DNA of 64,000 bases from Lactobacillus sp. ESL0684 (GCF_029392675.1 NZ_CP113941.1:980001-1044000); one strand, 5' to 3'. Counted from the stretch's first letter, positions 27,174 to 38,133 are shown. Program-made: numbers and translations. The notes: a model not told the origin generated them from the letters alone.

Positions 27174-28478
27174 TTATTGTACAAATTCAAAGGTAAACGT
27201 ACCGATAATCACATCATCACCATCGACAGCACCCTTTTGACGTAAAGCATCATCCACACCCAAATTCTTTAATTTACGTGCTAAGCGCATCACACCATCG
27301 TGGTAATCAAGATTAGTCCGCTCAACTAAACGTTCTAAACTTTCACCTTTTACTTCAAAAACATGCTCTTCTAACCTAGTAACAGTAAATTCATGTTTCT
27401 TAGGTGCTTCGTATTTATATTCTTTAACTTGGTCAACTGTTTGTTGCTGAACTACCGCTTGCTCATTTTCAACTTGATCGACAATAGTTGCAGTTGCCTG
27501 CATGAGAGTTTCAACACCTCGATGAGACACACTCGAAATTGCATAAACTGGTTCATCGATTCCAGCTTCAACCAAGTCATGCTTAAACTCAATTAATTTT
27601 TCTTGGGATCCGGCCAAATCCATTTGTGAAGCAACAATTAATTCCCTTTTATTTTGCAAACTTGCATCATAAGAAATTAATTCCTTGCGAATCGCTTGAT
27701 AATCTGCAATCGCTTTGCGACCATTATTGGGATCCATTGAGACTAAATGTAAAATTACTTTAGTACGTTCAATATGACGCAAAAATTGAATTCCTAAACC
27801 AACACCTGTACTAGCACCTTCAATTAATCCAGGCAAATCGGCTAATGAGAAATCACGACCGTCAGGTAAAATGACCATCCCTAAGTTAGGAGTCAAAGTA
27901 GTAAAGGAATAGGCAGCTATTTTGGGTTTAGCCTTGGTTACTACTGACAACAATGTTGACTTACCAACAGAAGGAAAACCTACTAAACCAACATCTGCTA
28001 GCATTTTCAATTCTAGTCGCAGAACTCGATCTTCGCCTGGTTCCCCATTTTCGGCAATTTCAGGTGCAGTATTAACACTAGTAGCAAAATGGATATTACC
28101 GCGACCACCGCGACCACCGCGAGCAACTTCCAACTCTTGCTTATTTTCAGTTAAGTCTCCGATCTCTTCATTGGTATCAAAATCGTAAACAGTTGTACCT
28201 ATTGGCACACGTAAATATAGATCCTTAGCACCACGCCCGTATTGAGACTTGATACGGCCATTCTCACCATTAGCTGCCTTAAATTTACGTCGATAGCGAA
28301 AGTCCATTAAGGTTCTTAAGCCGCTATCTGCAACAAAAATAATACTACCACCATGACCGCCATCGCCACCGGCTGGGCCTCCATTGGGAACATATTTTTC
28401 ATGGCGGAAAGCAACCATACCGTCGCCACCTTTACCGGCTTGTACTTCAATCTTAGTTTGATCGACAAATGTGGGCAT
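27174..28478 (-). CDS. obg: GTPase Obg
   Basis: Essential GTPase linked to ribosome assembly and stress signalling. 434 residues in three parts: the glycine-rich Obg fold (residues 1-158, with [12 protein letters not shown] and [13 protein letters not shown]), the G domain with [11 protein letters not shown] near 165 and [10 protein letters not shown] near 212, and a C-terminal OCT domain (about 350-430) typical of Gram-positive Obg. The ATG at 28478 is preceded by GGAGGAG. It follows uvrC after an 85-base gap with no clear terminator. Confidence 0.97.
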   Translation of the reverse strand: MPTFVDQTKIEVQAGKGGDGMVAFRHEKYVPNGGPAGGDGGHGGSIIFVADSGLRTLMDFRYRRKFKAANGENGRIKSQYGRGAKDLYLRVPIGTTVYDFDTNEEIGDLTENKQELEVARGGRGGRGNIHFATSVNTAPEIAENGEPGEDRVLRLELKMLADVGLVGFPSVGKSTLLSVVTKAKPKIAAYSFTTLTPNLGMVILPDGRDFSLADLPGLIEGASTGVGLGIQFLRHIERTKVILHLVSMDPNNGRKAIADYQAIRKELISYDASLQNKRELIVASQMDLAGSQEKLIEFKHDLVEAGIDEPVYAISSVSHRGVETLMQATATIVDQVENEQAVVQQQTVDQVKEYKYEAPKKHEFTVTRLEEHVFEVKGESLERLVERTNLDYHDGVMRLARKLKNLGVDDALRQKGAVDGDDVIIGTFTFEFVQ

Positions 28479-28563
28479 GTTATTTCTCCTCCGTCTTACC
28501 TAACTTAAATACTATACCACAAAAGAGGTCAACAATCGTGATAAAAATCATCTATCTCAAAAA

Positions 28564-30366
28564 CTATAATGTTAATTTAATCGTCTGTGCTTGAGGTAAA
28601 GTTAAACCTGCTGAGCGTAATTCATCAATCGATGCTTCTTTGATTTTTTTAATTGAACCAAAATGACGCAACAATTTATTTCTACTTTTCGGACCAATTC
28701 CTTTAATTGAATCCAACTTGCTTGATAAAGAATTTTTGGCATGCGTCTTTCGATGAAAAGTGATCGCAAACCGGTGTACTTCATCCTGAATTCGAGTCAT
28801 AAGATAGAATCCTTGAGATTTAGGATCCATAGGAATTAATTTTAAGGGAATACCATTAATTGGGTCACCAAATAACAAGTGATTAGTCCGGTGCTTATCA
28901 TCTTTTACCATTCCAGCTACCGGAATATTGAGATTTAATTCATTATGAAGAACATCTTGGCAGGCTTCTACTTGAATCTGTCCTCCGTCCATCAAAATTA
29001 GGTCGGGCATCGCTTGGTGTTCACGCAATAAACGGCCATAGCGTCTACGTACTACTTCACGAGTATTTCGAACTTCATCTCCACCATTTTGGTGTTCTAC
29101 TTCACCTTTTAATTTGTATTTACGATAAGCATTCTTTTCTGGTTCACCATCTTTAAAGACAACCAAAGCAGAAACGGGATCAACACCCTGAATGTGTGAA
29201 TGATCGAAGCTCTCAATGATATGACCATATGGTAAGCCTAGAGCTTTAAAGATTTCTTGTTGAGCTCCTTTGGTTTTACGATTATCAAGTTCTAACAGCC
29301 GAAATTTGTCATCTAGTTTTAGCTTAGCGTTATCCTTAGCCATCTCAAGTAATGAGCGCTTTTGTCCTCGCTGTGGCGTTCTAACAGGAACATGTAAAAC
29401 TTCAGACAAGGCCTCATTATCAATTCCTGTTGGCACTAATACTTCTTTGGGTAAAATGCGATTTTTTTGACCGTAGAATTGAACAATAAATGAACTAAAA
29501 GCATCTTCTGGATCATCTGTATTAGTTAAGGGATACATCCGTGTTTCTCTACGTAACAACTTTGCCTGCCTTAAGAAAAAAATCTGAATTGAAATCCAAG
29601 ACTTGTCTACATAAAAATTAAAAATATCACGTTGAGTACTATCATTAGAAATGATTTTTTGTTTCTCAACTGTCTCTTCAATATACTTCAACTGGTCACG
29701 AATATCAGCTGCACGCTCAAATTCCAATTTTTCAGATGCCTTTAGCATTTTTTGGTTTAAATCATGCTTAACCCAGTCAATATCACCATTTAAAAAGCTT
29801 TTTATTTTTTTAATTTGTTTATCATATTCATCCTTAGGTACCGTCTTAAAACAAGCTCCTAAACATTGCCCCATATGATAATACAAACAAGGTCGTCCCT
29901 GCTTACCAGTGCACCGTCGCAAAGGAAATACTTTTTGAATAAATTTTAATGTTGCCTGTGCAGCGTAAACATTAGGATATGGTCCAAAATAATACCCACC
30001 ATCCTTATGAACAATACTAGTAAGTTTAGTCTGCGGATCACGTTCATTAGTAATCTCAATATATGGATATCCTGTACCTTGTTTGAGCTGCACGTTATAG
30101 TATGGCTGATAGCGCTTAATAAGTGTAACTTCAAGTAAAAAAGCCTCCTTATCAGTTGAAACAGTAATGATATCGTAATCTCGAATTTCTTGAACTAATT
30201 CTGCCCTTCGACCATATTGTTTACTTTTAAAGTAAGATCGCACTCGGTTTTTAAGATTTTTTGACTTACCAACATATATAACTGTACCATTAATGTCTTT
30301 CATCAAATAACAACCAGGTTTGGCAGGTAAAAGCTTTAATTTGTTTTCTATTAATTCTGTTGCCAA
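28564..30366 (-). CDS. uvrC: Excinuclease ABC subunit C
   Basis: Makes both incisions in nucleotide excision repair with UvrA and UvrB. 600 residues: GIY-YIG nuclease at the N-terminus (PGCYLMKDINGTVIYVGKSK near 16-35), UVR domain near 200-235, RNase H-like nuclease (IESFDHSHIQGVDPV, LILMDGGQIQV) and tandem helix-hairpin-helix at the end (LDSIKGIGPKSRNKLL). The start is a TTG at 30366, 6 bases after AAGGAGTG. A TGC-TAGAAT extended -10 lies about 45 bases upstream. UvrA and UvrB are not in the window. Confidence 0.97.
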   Translation of the reverse strand: MATELIENKLKLLPAKPGCYLMKDINGTVIYVGKSKNLKNRVRSYFKSKQYGRRAELVQEIRDYDIITVSTDKEAFLLEVTLIKRYQPYYNVQLKQGTGYPYIEITNERDPQTKLTSIVHKDGGYYFGPYPNVYAAQATLKFIQKVFPLRRCTGKQGRPCLYYHMGQCLGACFKTVPKDEYDKQIKKIKSFLNGDIDWVKHDLNQKMLKASEKLEFERAADIRDQLKYIEETVEKQKIISNDSTQRDIFNFYVDKSWISIQIFFLRQAKLLRRETRMYPLTNTDDPEDAFSSFIVQFYGQKNRILPKEVLVPTGIDNEALSEVLHVPVRTPQRGQKRSLLEMAKDNAKLKLDDKFRLLELDNRKTKGAQQEIFKALGLPYGHIIESFDHSHIQGVDPVSALVVFKDGEPEKNAYRKYKLKGEVEHQNGGDEVRNTREVVRRRYGRLLREHQAMPDLILMDGGQIQVEACQDVLHNELNLNIPVAGMVKDDKHRTNHLLFGDPINGIPLKLIPMDPKSQGFYLMTRIQDEVHRFAITFHRKTHAKNSLSSKLDSIKGIGPKSRNKLLRHFGSIKKIKEASIDELRSAGLTLPQAQTIKLTL

Positions 30367-30535
30367 AAAATCACTCCTTAAAATTGCCTTATTATTCTAG
30401 CACAAATTCGAGTTTTTACCCATTTATCAAAAATCACTTTACATAATTTTTATTATTTAAAGCAAATTAAAAAACTTACTACTAGTTATTAGCTTCTTTT
30501 TTTATTATAATGATAAAAACGAAAGGAAAATAAAA

Positions 30536-30658
30536 ATGGGCTTAACTTTTAAAAAACAAGATGAATTAGAAAAATTATTTGATAAATTTGCAACCGTTCC
30601 TGAGGATAAAAAGAAAAAAATTAAACAGAAAAATAACCAAAATAAAAAAGACAATTAA
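30536..30658 (+). CDS. Small 40-residue basic protein, SPJ_0845-like
   Basis: A complete small gene: ATG at 30536, AAAGGA upstream, 40 codons, TAA, and a strong terminator immediately after. The protein begins MGLTFKKQDELEKLFDKF and ends in a Lys/Asn-rich tail. The opening recalls the small SPJ_0845 family seen across Lactobacillales, whose function is unknown; this comparison is from memory. No membrane segment is visible. A TATAAT at 30506-30511 may be its -10 box. Its isolation on the opposite strand between uvrC and engB argues for its own transcript. Confidence 0.7.
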   Translation: MGLTFKKQDELEKLFDKFATVPEDKKKKIKQKNNQNKKDN

Positions 30659-30695
30659 AAACGGCTCTCACTTTTGAGAGCCATTTTTATTTTTT
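30657..30695. terminator. Bidirectional terminator between small ORF and engB
   Basis: Stem GGCTCTCA with TGAGAGCC, loop CTTT, with T-rich tails on both strands. It serves the convergent genes. Confidence 0.9.
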
Positions 30696-31278
30696 AAACT
30701 AAATCCTCAATCCAGTTACCCAATTCCTTAACGTGCAACTTATTAACTGCACTATAAGTAAGTACATTGACATTTTCGTATGACAGATCTAGCTTTTTAT
30801 TTAAATTAGCCATAATTTTGTTAACTTGGCTTTTTTTTACCTTGTCAACTTTGGTACAGACAAGCAAAATTGGGAGGTTTAAGTATTGGACATAATTATA
30901 CATAGTTACATCATCTTTAGTTGGCTCATGGCGTGAATCAACTAGTAAGATTAATCCCTTTAAATTCTCCCTGGTTTCAAGATAATCCTGAATCATCTCG
31001 CCGAACTGCTCACGCTGTGTTTGAGAGACTTTGGCATAGCCATAACCTGGTACATCAACTAAATAAAAAGCTTCATTAATGATATAAAAGTTAAGAGTTT
31101 GGGTTTTACCAGGTCTAGCAGATGTCCTAGCTAAATTTTTACGATTAAGTAACGAATTAATCAAGCTAGATTTGCCAACATTAGAGCGACCAGCAAGTGC
31201 GATTTCTGGTAAATTATCTTTTGGATACTGATCCTCGCGAACAGCACTAATCGCATAATCACTACTTTTAATGATCAT
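30694..31278 (-). CDS. engB: Ribosome biogenesis GTPase EngB (YsxC)
   Basis: A 194-residue GTPase needed for 50S maturation. P-loop [12 protein letters not shown] near residues 30-41, DVPGYGYAK near 73 and TKVDK near 144 are present. The start is the ATG at 31278 within the end of clpX (11-base overlap, AGGT upstream); a GTG two codons earlier is less likely. The clpX-engB pairing is conserved in Firmicutes. Together with rbgA, der and obg, the window holds four ribosome assembly GTPases. Confidence 0.96.
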   Translation of the reverse strand: MIIKSSDYAISAVREDQYPKDNLPEIALAGRSNVGKSSLINSLLNRKNLARTSARPGKTQTLNFYIINEAFYLVDVPGYGYAKVSQTQREQFGEMIQDYLETRENLKGLILLVDSRHEPTKDDVTMYNYVQYLNLPILLVCTKVDKVKKSQVNKIMANLNKKLDLSYENVNVLTYSAVNKLHVKELGNWIEDLV

Positions 31279-32548
31279 TAGCACTTACCTGATCACTAGT
31301 TGCTGTTGTTCCATCAGTTGCCTTTTTCCGAATAACTCGTGGTTGTGCCTGTTCCGTGATAACCTTTTTAGTAACTTCAACCTCAGCAATATCTGATTGG
31401 CTAGGAATTTGATACATAATACTCATCATCGCATTTTCGATAATTGTTCTTAAACCTCGTGCTCCCATATCGCGTTCAATAGCTAGATCTGCAATCGCAG
31501 TGAGTGCTCCAGCAGTAAAGTTTAGCTTAACTTCATCGAAAGATAATAATTTCTGATATTGTTTAACTAGAGCATTTTTTGGTTCAGTTAGAATTCTAAC
31601 TAAATCTTTACTATCAAGTTTATCTAGTGTAGCAATAATGGGAATTCGACCAATAAATTCAGGGATCATTCCAAATTTAACCAAATCACTAGTAGTTAAA
31701 TGCTGTGTCCAAGAATCATCCTGTACCTTATCCAATTCATTTTCAGCACTAAAACCAATTATCTTTTTACCGAGACGTCCTTTAACAATTTGCTCAATTC
31801 CATCAAAGGCACCACCGACGATAAACAGAATATTAGTAGTATCAATTTGAATTAGTTCTTGTTGCGGATGTTTGCGACCACCTTGTGGTGGAACTGAAGC
31901 GACGGTTCCTTCTAATATCTTCAACAAAGATTGCTGAACACCTTCACCAGATACATCTCTAGTGATAGAAACATTTTCTGATTTTTTAGAAATTTTATCA
32001 ATCTCATCAATATAAACTATTCCACGTTGTGCTCTTTCAATATCATAATCAGCATTTTGTAACAGTTTCAGCAAGATATTCTCAACATCTTCACCTACAT
32101 AACCAGCTTCAGTTAGTGTTGTGGCATCAGCGATTGCAAATGGAACATCCAAAATACGTGCTAAAGTCTGTGCTAAATAGGTTTTTCCTGATCCAGTAGG
32201 TCCTATCAAAGCAATGTTAGATTTTTGTAATTCAATAGATGAATCAACGTCCATTTGGCTAATACGCTTGTAATGATTATACACGGCGACTGATAATACT
32301 TTCTTGGCACGCTCTTGCCCAACTACATATTGATCAAGCTGCTGCTTAATCTCCATTGGCTTTGGCAAATTTTGCATCTTTTTAAATGAATCTGACTTTA
32401 GTTCATCATCAATGATCTTTTTAGACAAACCGACACATTCATTACAAATATAAACACCATTACCAGCAATCATTTTTTTAACTTGATCTTGTGTCTTACC
32501 ACAGAAAGAACATTTAATTTCTTCTTGATCAGTAAATTGTGTTGCCAT
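31268..32548 (-). CDS. clpX: ATP-dependent Clp protease ATPase subunit ClpX
   Basis: AAA+ unfoldase that feeds substrates to ClpP. 426 residues. The N-terminal zinc domain has CSFCGK and CNEC (four Cys); Walker [13 protein letters not shown] is near 115, the pore loop GYVGEDVE follows, and Walker [11 protein letters not shown] is near 180. The ClpP-docking loop IIGFSAE is present near 270, so it should partner ClpP. The C-terminal sensor [10 protein letters not shown] is intact. Order tig-clpX-engB on one strand is typical of Lactobacillus and Bacillus. Confidence 0.97.
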   Translation of the reverse strand: MATQFTDQEEIKCSFCGKTQDQVKKMIAGNGVYICNECVGLSKKIIDDELKSDSFKKMQNLPKPMEIKQQLDQYVVGQERAKKVLSVAVYNHYKRISQMDVDSSIELQKSNIALIGPTGSGKTYLAQTLARILDVPFAIADATTLTEAGYVGEDVENILLKLLQNADYDIERAQRGIVYIDEIDKISKKSENVSITRDVSGEGVQQSLLKILEGTVASVPPQGGRKHPQQELIQIDTTNILFIVGGAFDGIEQIVKGRLGKKIIGFSAENELDKVQDDSWTQHLTTSDLVKFGMIPEFIGRIPIIATLDKLDSKDLVRILTEPKNALVKQYQKLLSFDEVKLNFTAGALTAIADLAIERDMGARGLRTIIENAMMSIMYQIPSQSDIAEVEVTKKVITEQAQPRVIRKKATDGTTATSDQVSANDH

Positions 32549-32630
32549 ACTATTCCTCCTAAAAACTCCATGTTTAAGAGTATCATAAAATCTGACAAGT
32601 AGACAAGTATCAGAATTATTTGCTTAAAAA

Positions 32631-32658
32631 TAAAAAGGCAACTAAATAGTTGCCTCCT
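32631..32658 (-). terminator. Rho-independent terminator after tig
   Basis: AGGCAACTA pairs with TAGTTGCCT on the minus strand, with a T tail. It separates tig from clpX. Confidence 0.85.
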
Positions 32659-32672
32659 CACTAAAGATTTAA

Positions 32673-33995
32673 TTAATCTTTGTCATCACTTTTTTCTTCT
32701 TTGATTTTTGATTTTGCGACTTGCTTAGCATTGTCAGCAACCAAATCAATTGCCTTACGAACGTTAATGTCATGTGAGAGCATTTCGTCTGTCAAAGTGC
32801 TACGAACAGTTTTTTCGTCCATATTGTATTCGCTAGCAAGATCCTTAATCTCTTGATCAAGTTCTTCTTGTGATGCTTGTAAATTTTCTTGCTTAACAAT
32901 TGCTTCAAGAACCAGATTAGTCTTAACTCTTTGATCAGCGTCTTGACTAAATTGACTGCGTAATTGGTCTTCTGTAGTATTAGTAATCTTGTAATACATG
33001 TCAGGACTAATTCCTTGGCGTTGCATATTACCAAGATATTGGTTCATTTGAGTTGAAACATCTTCTTGAATCATTGCATCAGGAATTTCATCAATTGTAG
33101 CATTGGCAACTGCACCTTCAATGGCTGCTTGCTCAATTGCTTCTTTGGCTGCAGTTTCTTTTTGTTCTTTCAAGTTTTTCTTGATCTTATCTTTTAATGC
33201 ATCAAGGGTTTCAACTGAATCATCAACATCTTTGGCAAATTCATCATCTAATTTTGGTAGTTGCTTAGATTTAACTTCATGCACCTTAGTTGCAAAGTGG
33301 GCTTCTTTACCAGCCAAGTCTTTAGCATTGTAATCTTCTGGGAAAGTTACTACTACGTCAACATCATCGTCAGCTTTATGACCAATAAGTTGATCTTCAA
33401 AACCAGGAATAAAAGTATTAGACCCAAGTTCAAGTGCATAGTCATCAGCTGCGCCACCATCAAAGGCTTCACCATCAATAGTACCCTTATAATCAATGGT
33501 TACTGTATCACCTTTAGCTGCTGCGTCTTTTTTAAGCACTAATTCAGCGTTCTTTTCACGGTCTTTTTCAAGTTCAGCATCAACGTCTTTAGCGTATACG
33601 CGTGTATTTTGCTTAGGAACTTCAATTCCCTTATAGTCACCTAATTTTACTTCTGGCTCAACAGATACAACTGCTTTCATCGTCCAGTCTTTGCCACTTT
33701 CCATTGACACAGGCAAAATTTGTGGTTGACCAACAGCAGAAATATCTGCTTCTTTAACTGCTGCAGAATATGCATCAGGTAAAACAATGTTTAAAGCATC
33801 TTCATATAGAGCTTCTTCGCCATAATATTGATTAAAAATAACTCGAGAAACGTGTCCCTTTCTAAAGCCAGGAACACGTAAGTTATTCTTTACTTTTTTG
33901 AAAGCTTGATCTAAACCACGTTCAATTTCAGCTTGAGAAATATCAAAAGTCAGTTCTCCAGCAGTCTTTCCAGTTTTATTCCATTTTACAGACAT
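32673..33995 (-). CDS. tig: Trigger factor
   Basis: Ribosome-bound chaperone with peptidyl-prolyl isomerase activity. 440 residues: the ribosome-binding loop [11 protein letters not shown] near 42-52, an FKBP domain near 160-245 ([17 protein letters not shown]), and a helical C-terminal chaperone domain that ends in a charged tail. The usual GFRKGKxP signature is GFRKGHVS here. The ATG at 33995 follows GGAGG. A weak promoter lies upstream and a terminator separates it from tuf. Confidence 0.96.
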   Translation of the reverse strand: MSVKWNKTGKTAGELTFDISQAEIERGLDQAFKKVKNNLRVPGFRKGHVSRVIFNQYYGEEALYEDALNIVLPDAYSAAVKEADISAVGQPQILPVSMESGKDWTMKAVVSVEPEVKLGDYKGIEVPKQNTRVYAKDVDAELEKDREKNAELVLKKDAAAKGDTVTIDYKGTIDGEAFDGGAADDYALELGSNTFIPGFEDQLIGHKADDDVDVVVTFPEDYNAKDLAGKEAHFATKVHEVKSKQLPKLDDEFAKDVDDSVETLDALKDKIKKNLKEQKETAAKEAIEQAAIEGAVANATIDEIPDAMIQEDVSTQMNQYLGNMQRQGISPDMYYKITNTTEDQLRSQFSQDADQRVKTNLVLEAIVKQENLQASQEELDQEIKDLASEYNMDEKTVRSTLTDEMLSHDINVRKAIDLVADNAKQVAKSKIKEEKSDDKD

Positions 33996-34046
33996 TAATT
34001 AAATACCTCCAATGTCAAGTTACTTTGCTTAGTTGCGTACTAAATT

Positions 34047-34075
34047 ATCTTACATTAAACGCCCACAAAAAACAA
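34047..34075 (-). promoter_or_regulatory. Putative tig promoter
   Basis: TTGTTT (34070-34075), 17-base spacer, TAAGAT (34047-34052) on the minus strand. A modest match to consensus. Confidence 0.4.
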
Positions 34076-34084
34076 ATTTAGGCA

Positions 34085-34118
34085 AAAAAAGATGTACTTC
34101 TATGAAGAAGTACATCTC
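34085..34118 (-). terminator. Rho-independent terminator after tuf
   Basis: A long stem (GATGTACTTCT with AGAAGTACATC) followed by TTTTTTT on the minus strand. Strong, as expected for a highly expressed gene. Confidence 0.92.
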
Positions 34119-34139
34119 TTTAAACTGTTTTGTTAAAAA

Positions 34140-35330
34140 CTAGTCAAGAATTTCAGTAACTTGACCAGCACCAACAGTACGACCACCTTCACGGATAGTG
34201 AACTTAGTACCTTTTTCAATGGCTGCTGGTTTAATCAAGTCAACAGTGAATTCAGTATTATCACCAGGCATAACCATTTCAGTACCTTCTGGTAATTCAA
34301 TTTCACCAGTAATATCAGTAGTGTGGAAATAGAATTGTGGACGGTAATCTGAGAAGAATGGAGTGTGACGTCCGCCTTCGTCCTTCTTCAAAACGTAAAC
34401 TTGACCCTTAAACTTGTTATGAGTTTGGATTGAGCCAGGTGCAGCCAATACTTGACCACGTTCGACTTGATCACGATCAATACCACGAAGCAATACACCA
34501 ACATTATCGCCGGCTTCACCCAAGTCTAAAGTCTTGTGGAACATTTCCAAACCAGTAACAACTGATTTACGAACTTCTTCAACAATACCAACGATTTCTA
34601 CTTCGTCACCGACTTTAACTTGACCACGATCGATACGACCAGAAGCAACAGTACCACGACCAGTGATAGTGAAGACATCTTCAACTGGCATTAAGAATGG
34701 CTTGTCAGTTTCACGTTCTGGAGTTGGAATGTATTCATCAACAGTATCCATTAACTTCATAATGACGTCTTGTTGTTCTTTATCGCCTTGTAAAGCCTTC
34801 AAAGCTGAACCGCGAAGTACTGGAATGTCATCACCAGGATAATCGTATTCAGTTAATAAGTCACGAACCTCCATTTCAACTAGATCTACTAGTTCTGGAT
34901 CGTCAACTAAATCAATCTTGTTTAAGAAGACAACGATATGTTCAACACCAACTTGACGAGCAAGCAAGATGTGCTCACGAGTTTGTGGCATAGGACCATC
35001 AGTTGCAGCAACAACTAAGATGGCACCATCCATTTGAGCAGCACCAGTAATCATGTTCTTGATGTAGTCAGCGTGACCTGGAGCATCCATATGAGCGTAG
35101 TGACGCTTTTCAGTTTCGTACTCTACGTGAGCGGTATTAATAGTAATACCACGTTCTTTTTCTTCTGGAGCAGCATCAATTTCTGAATAATCTTCAGCTT
35201 TTGCCAATCCTTTTTCTGATAAAACTTTAGTAATAGCCGCAGTTAAAGTTGTCTTACCATGGTCAACGTGACCGATAGTACCAATGTTTACGTGTGGCTT
35301 CGTTCTAACGTAATGTTCTTTTTCTGCCAT
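34140..35330 (-). CDS. tuf: Translation elongation factor Tu
   Basis: Delivers aminoacyl-tRNA to the ribosome. 396 residues beginning [25 protein letters not shown] (P-loop) is near residues 19-28, the effector RGITI near 60, DAPGHADY near 80 and NKID near 135, with domains 2 and 3 complete. The ATG at 35330 is preceded by AGGAGG; an in-frame start 27 bases earlier lies before that box. It is a single-gene unit with a near-consensus promoter and a leader of about 130 bases. Confidence 0.99.
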   Translation of the reverse strand: MAEKEHYVRTKPHVNIGTIGHVDHGKTTLTAAITKVLSEKGLAKAEDYSEIDAAPEEKERGITINTAHVEYETEKRHYAHMDAPGHADYIKNMITGAAQMDGAILVVAATDGPMPQTREHILLARQVGVEHIVVFLNKIDLVDDPELVDLVEMEVRDLLTEYDYPGDDIPVLRGSALKALQGDKEQQDVIMKLMDTVDEYIPTPERETDKPFLMPVEDVFTITGRGTVASGRIDRGQVKVGDEVEIVGIVEEVRKSVVTGLEMFHKTLDLGEAGDNVGVLLRGIDRDQVERGQVLAAPGSIQTHNKFKGQVYVLKKDEGGRHTPFFSDYRPQFYFHTTDITGEIELPEGTEMVMPGDNTEFTVDLIKPAAIEKGTKFTIREGGRTVGAGQVTEILD

Positions 35331-35471
35331 TAAAATGACCCTCCTGTAAATTTGCAAGAAGTCCGTTGAGTTAGTAACGGATAGTTCTCTGTTGAATATT
35401 GTACTACTTTCATCGGCAAATGCCTAGTATTTTAATGCATAGAGCCATGCCTAATGAAAACGTCCTTTGCT

Positions 35472-35499
35472 ATTATACTAAATAGCATAAAAAAGTAAA
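35472..35499 (-). promoter_or_regulatory. tuf promoter
   Basis: TTTACT (35494-35499), 16-base spacer, consensus TATAAT (35472-35477) on the minus strand. A leader of about 130 bases follows. Confidence 0.65.
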
Positions 35500-35515
35500 G
35501 CCCTTTTGCCTAAAT

Positions 35516-36349
35516 TTATTTGGGTAAATTTTGATAAATTTGGTCAAACAGTTGCTGATGTCCCCTACCGTCATGTTTTTCAAGATAAGATGCTAAATCA
35601 CTTGCAAAACTATCTGGTTCGTCAATATATTTATGCAACTTTGGATAAAGGCTACCTAAAACCAAGTTTACTTCACCTAGTACAGATGGCAATTGATTGG
35701 GTCGATGATAATAACGAGAACCAATTGCCGAAACTACTTCTTGATAAATTGAGCCCTTTTCAAGTAGTTCAGTAGTTTGCGGTATAAATTCCTCTAAATT
35801 TCCCATTATTAACACTTTAATTGATTCAGTTACACCTAGGCGCACTAGATCCTCACATAGAGAAATGCGCACAGCAAACAGCAGTGACGGATCCAATAAT
35901 AAACTTTGGGCAAAAGTTTTAAAATTGGTCAAATCTAATTTAAAGAGCTGTTCATAATCATACTGTGAAATTTGCTTTTTCTGTCTAAAATCTCGCATAA
36001 TTTCCTGCTGAACTGTCTGATCGATAGCTGTAATTGAAATAGCTATTTTATCACTACTTAGATTTTGCAATTCGAGTGCCTCAATTACAAAATGATTCGC
36101 TTGCAAAACTTTGCGATACTCATCGAATAACGCACTATCTGTAAAAAGATCTGTCTCTTCTTTGATCAAAGCATATGCGGCATATGGTTCAGAGTCTTCA
36201 AGATACAGTTCACAAAGCTGCAATACAATTTTCTGTGTACGCTTGAGTTGCAAAGCCTGTTCCAAATAATCGATTGCTTGCTTAAATTCGCCTGCTGCTT
36301 CACTTTTTAGAGCTAATTTAAATAAATTTTCTTGACTTGGTGAAGGCAT
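35516..36349 (-). CDS. TPR-containing protein of unknown function
   Basis: 277 residues, mostly helical. Two tetratricopeptide-like repeats can be seen at the N-terminus (NLFKLALKSEAAGEFKQAID near residues 8-27, then IVLQLCELYLEDSEPYAAYA). The remainder is a helical region without known motif, containing RYYHRPNQLPS near 212. I do not recognise a specific family beyond TPR. It begins two bases after the rnjB stop, so it is coupled to RNase J2, and it is followed directly by the tuf promoter. A role as a partner of RNase J2 is only a guess from position. Confidence 0.7.
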   Translation of the reverse strand: MPSPSQENLFKLALKSEAAGEFKQAIDYLEQALQLKRTQKIVLQLCELYLEDSEPYAAYALIKEETDLFTDSALFDEYRKVLQANHFVIEALELQNLSSDKIAISITAIDQTVQQEIMRDFRQKKQISQYDYEQLFKLDLTNFKTFAQSLLLDPSLLFAVRISLCEDLVRLGVTESIKVLIMGNLEEFIPQTTELLEKGSIYQEVVSAIGSRYYHRPNQLPSVLGEVNLVLGSLYPKLHKYIDEPDSFASDLASYLEKHDGRGHQQLFDQIYQNLPK

Positions 36350-36351
36350 AA

Positions 36352-38133
36352 TTAATCTTTCTTGACTATCTTCTGACCAGTACTATTCAGATCTACTGGA
36401 TGATGAGAGTTACGTTGGTCACCATCAGGTTTATTATTGCGCCTTTGCATTGCACGATGACGATTTTGATTGACTTCCATTACTACAGGTAAAACCACTG
36501 GACGACGATTCGTCTTTTTGTACAAAAATCTCTCTAAATCATTACGTACATCTTGCTTAATCTCTGTCCAATCAAACTTCTTATGCTCAAAATTATTGTT
36601 AATTGTCTTTTTAATTAATTCAACACTATCATGCATCAGCTGATGATTAGCCTTAATATAGACAAAACCCCTACTAGTAACCTGTGGCTGCGCAACAATT
36701 TTCTTTTTACGCCGATCAATAGTTACCACAGCAATAAAAATTCCATCATCCGACAAGATTTCTCGGTCGCGTAAAACAATATTACCAACATCACCAATGC
36801 CTGAGCCATCAATCATTGTATCTTCGCCTGGCACAGGGTCAGTTAAGTACAGTTTTTGCTGCTTAAAGTCATAATTTAAGCAATCACCATTTTTGGTAAT
36901 AAAAATATTTTCTGCTTTAATACCTGCCTTTTGCGCCAAGGTTTTATGAACTTCTAGTAATCGATATTCACCAATAACTGGAATTACGAATTTCGGCTTT
37001 AATGTGTCAATCAACAATTGCAAATCACGCCCGGTAGCATGTCCTGTCGTATGTTTTTGACGACCTAATTCAATTACTGTGCCCCCGGCACGATAAACTA
37101 AGTCACTTGTTTGAGCTACCATAGTTTCCACTGCATGTGATGGCGTAGTTGAAATAAAGACTAAGTCACCTTGATGAATAGAAATCATACTGTGACGCTT
37201 TTGGGCCATTTTCTGAAGCGAATTCAGTGGCTCTCCCATTTGGCCTGTTTCCAAGATGACTGTCTTATTTTCAGGAGTAGTTTTTAGATCTTTGACGCGC
37301 ATCAATAGCCCTTTAGGGACATCCAAATACCCTAGTTCCATTGCTGTACGCACAATTTTAGCTACATCACGTCCTGTTAGCAGCACTCGCTTATTGGTTT
37401 TAGCTGCTGCATTAAGTACTTCTTGTATTCTAAGTAAATTCGAAGCCTTAGCTGCAACTATTACCCTGCCTTGTGCATTACGAAAAACATTGGTTACATA
37501 ATCACCAATATCTTGCTCAGAGACATTAGGCGCGGTTGACTCAGCATTGGATGAATCACTCAGCAAGGCTAAAACGCCCTTTTGTGCTATTTCAGCCAAG
37601 CGATCTAAATCTGTGCGATACTTTGGTGCAGCAGTCGGATCAAACTTAAAATCACCAGTATATACCAACTCTCCAGCAGGAGTATGAACATCAATTCCTA
37701 AAGAATCTGGGATCGAATGCGTTGTATGGAAAAACGAAATATTCGCATGTTTAAAATCGATTTCCGTCTCTGCATCGATTATATGAAATAGACTATTTTT
37801 ACAACGTTTATTTTCCCTTTTAACCGTAATTTTAGCCAGTTCGATTGTTAAGCGTGAGCCAAAAACAGGAATATCATACTTTCTCAAAATATATGGTAAA
37901 GCGCCAATTGAATCAGCATGTCCATGAGTTAAAAAGATGCCGACAACTTGATCTCCATATTGTTCAAAAAAATCTAGATCTGGTATTACCAAATCGATTC
38001 CAAACAAAGAACTATCAGGATACTTGAGTCCAGCATCAAGAACAAAAATTTCATCATTGACTTGCACAGCGAACATATCTTTTCCTTGTTCACGTACGCC
38101 GCTCAAAATCATTATCTTAACTTGATCAGCCAT
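36352..38133 (-). CDS. rnjB: Ribonuclease J2
   Basis: 593 residues of the metallo-beta-lactamase/beta-CASP RNase J family. It is assigned as J2 because a second paralogue downstream of rpoY (49865-51544) has the J1 context and intact motifs. Here the metal motif reads HGHADS (residues 70-75) where active enzymes have HGHxDH, and the distal PVHGE is PVIGE (residue 387). Loss of both His is typical of J2, which works as a partner of J1. GDFKFD and the beta-CASP region remain. A basic Asn/Arg-rich tail of about 30 residues follows the C-terminal domain. It follows rpsO after a terminator. Confidence 0.9.
   Translation of the reverse strand: MADQVKIMILSGVREQGKDMFAVQVNDEIFVLDAGLKYPDSSLFGIDLVIPDLDFFEQYGDQVVGIFLTHGHADSIGALPYILRKYDIPVFGSRLTIELAKITVKRENKRCKNSLFHIIDAETEIDFKHANISFFHTTHSIPDSLGIDVHTPAGELVYTGDFKFDPTAAPKYRTDLDRLAEIAQKGVLALLSDSSNAESTAPNVSEQDIGDYVTNVFRNAQGRVIVAAKASNLLRIQEVLNAAAKTNKRVLLTGRDVAKIVRTAMELGYLDVPKGLLMRVKDLKTTPENKTVILETGQMGEPLNSLQKMAQKRHSMISIHQGDLVFISTTPSHAVETMVAQTSDLVYRAGGTVIELGRQKHTTGHATGRDLQLLIDTLKPKFVIPVIGEYRLLEVHKTLAQKAGIKAENIFITKNGDCLNYDFKQQKLYLTDPVPGEDTMIDGSGIGDVGNIVLRDREILSDDGIFIAVVTIDRRKKKIVAQPQVTSRGFVYIKANHQLMHDSVELIKKTINNNFEHKKFDWTEIKQDVRNDLERFLYKKTNRRPVVLPVVMEVNQNRHRAMQRRNNKPDGDQRNSHHPVDLNSTGQKIVKKD

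Noticed and set aside
35506-35775. Plus-strand frame of 89 codons opposite the TPR gene next to tuf
   Set aside because: It mirrors the end of the TPR gene, which has better coding support and is coupled to rnjB.
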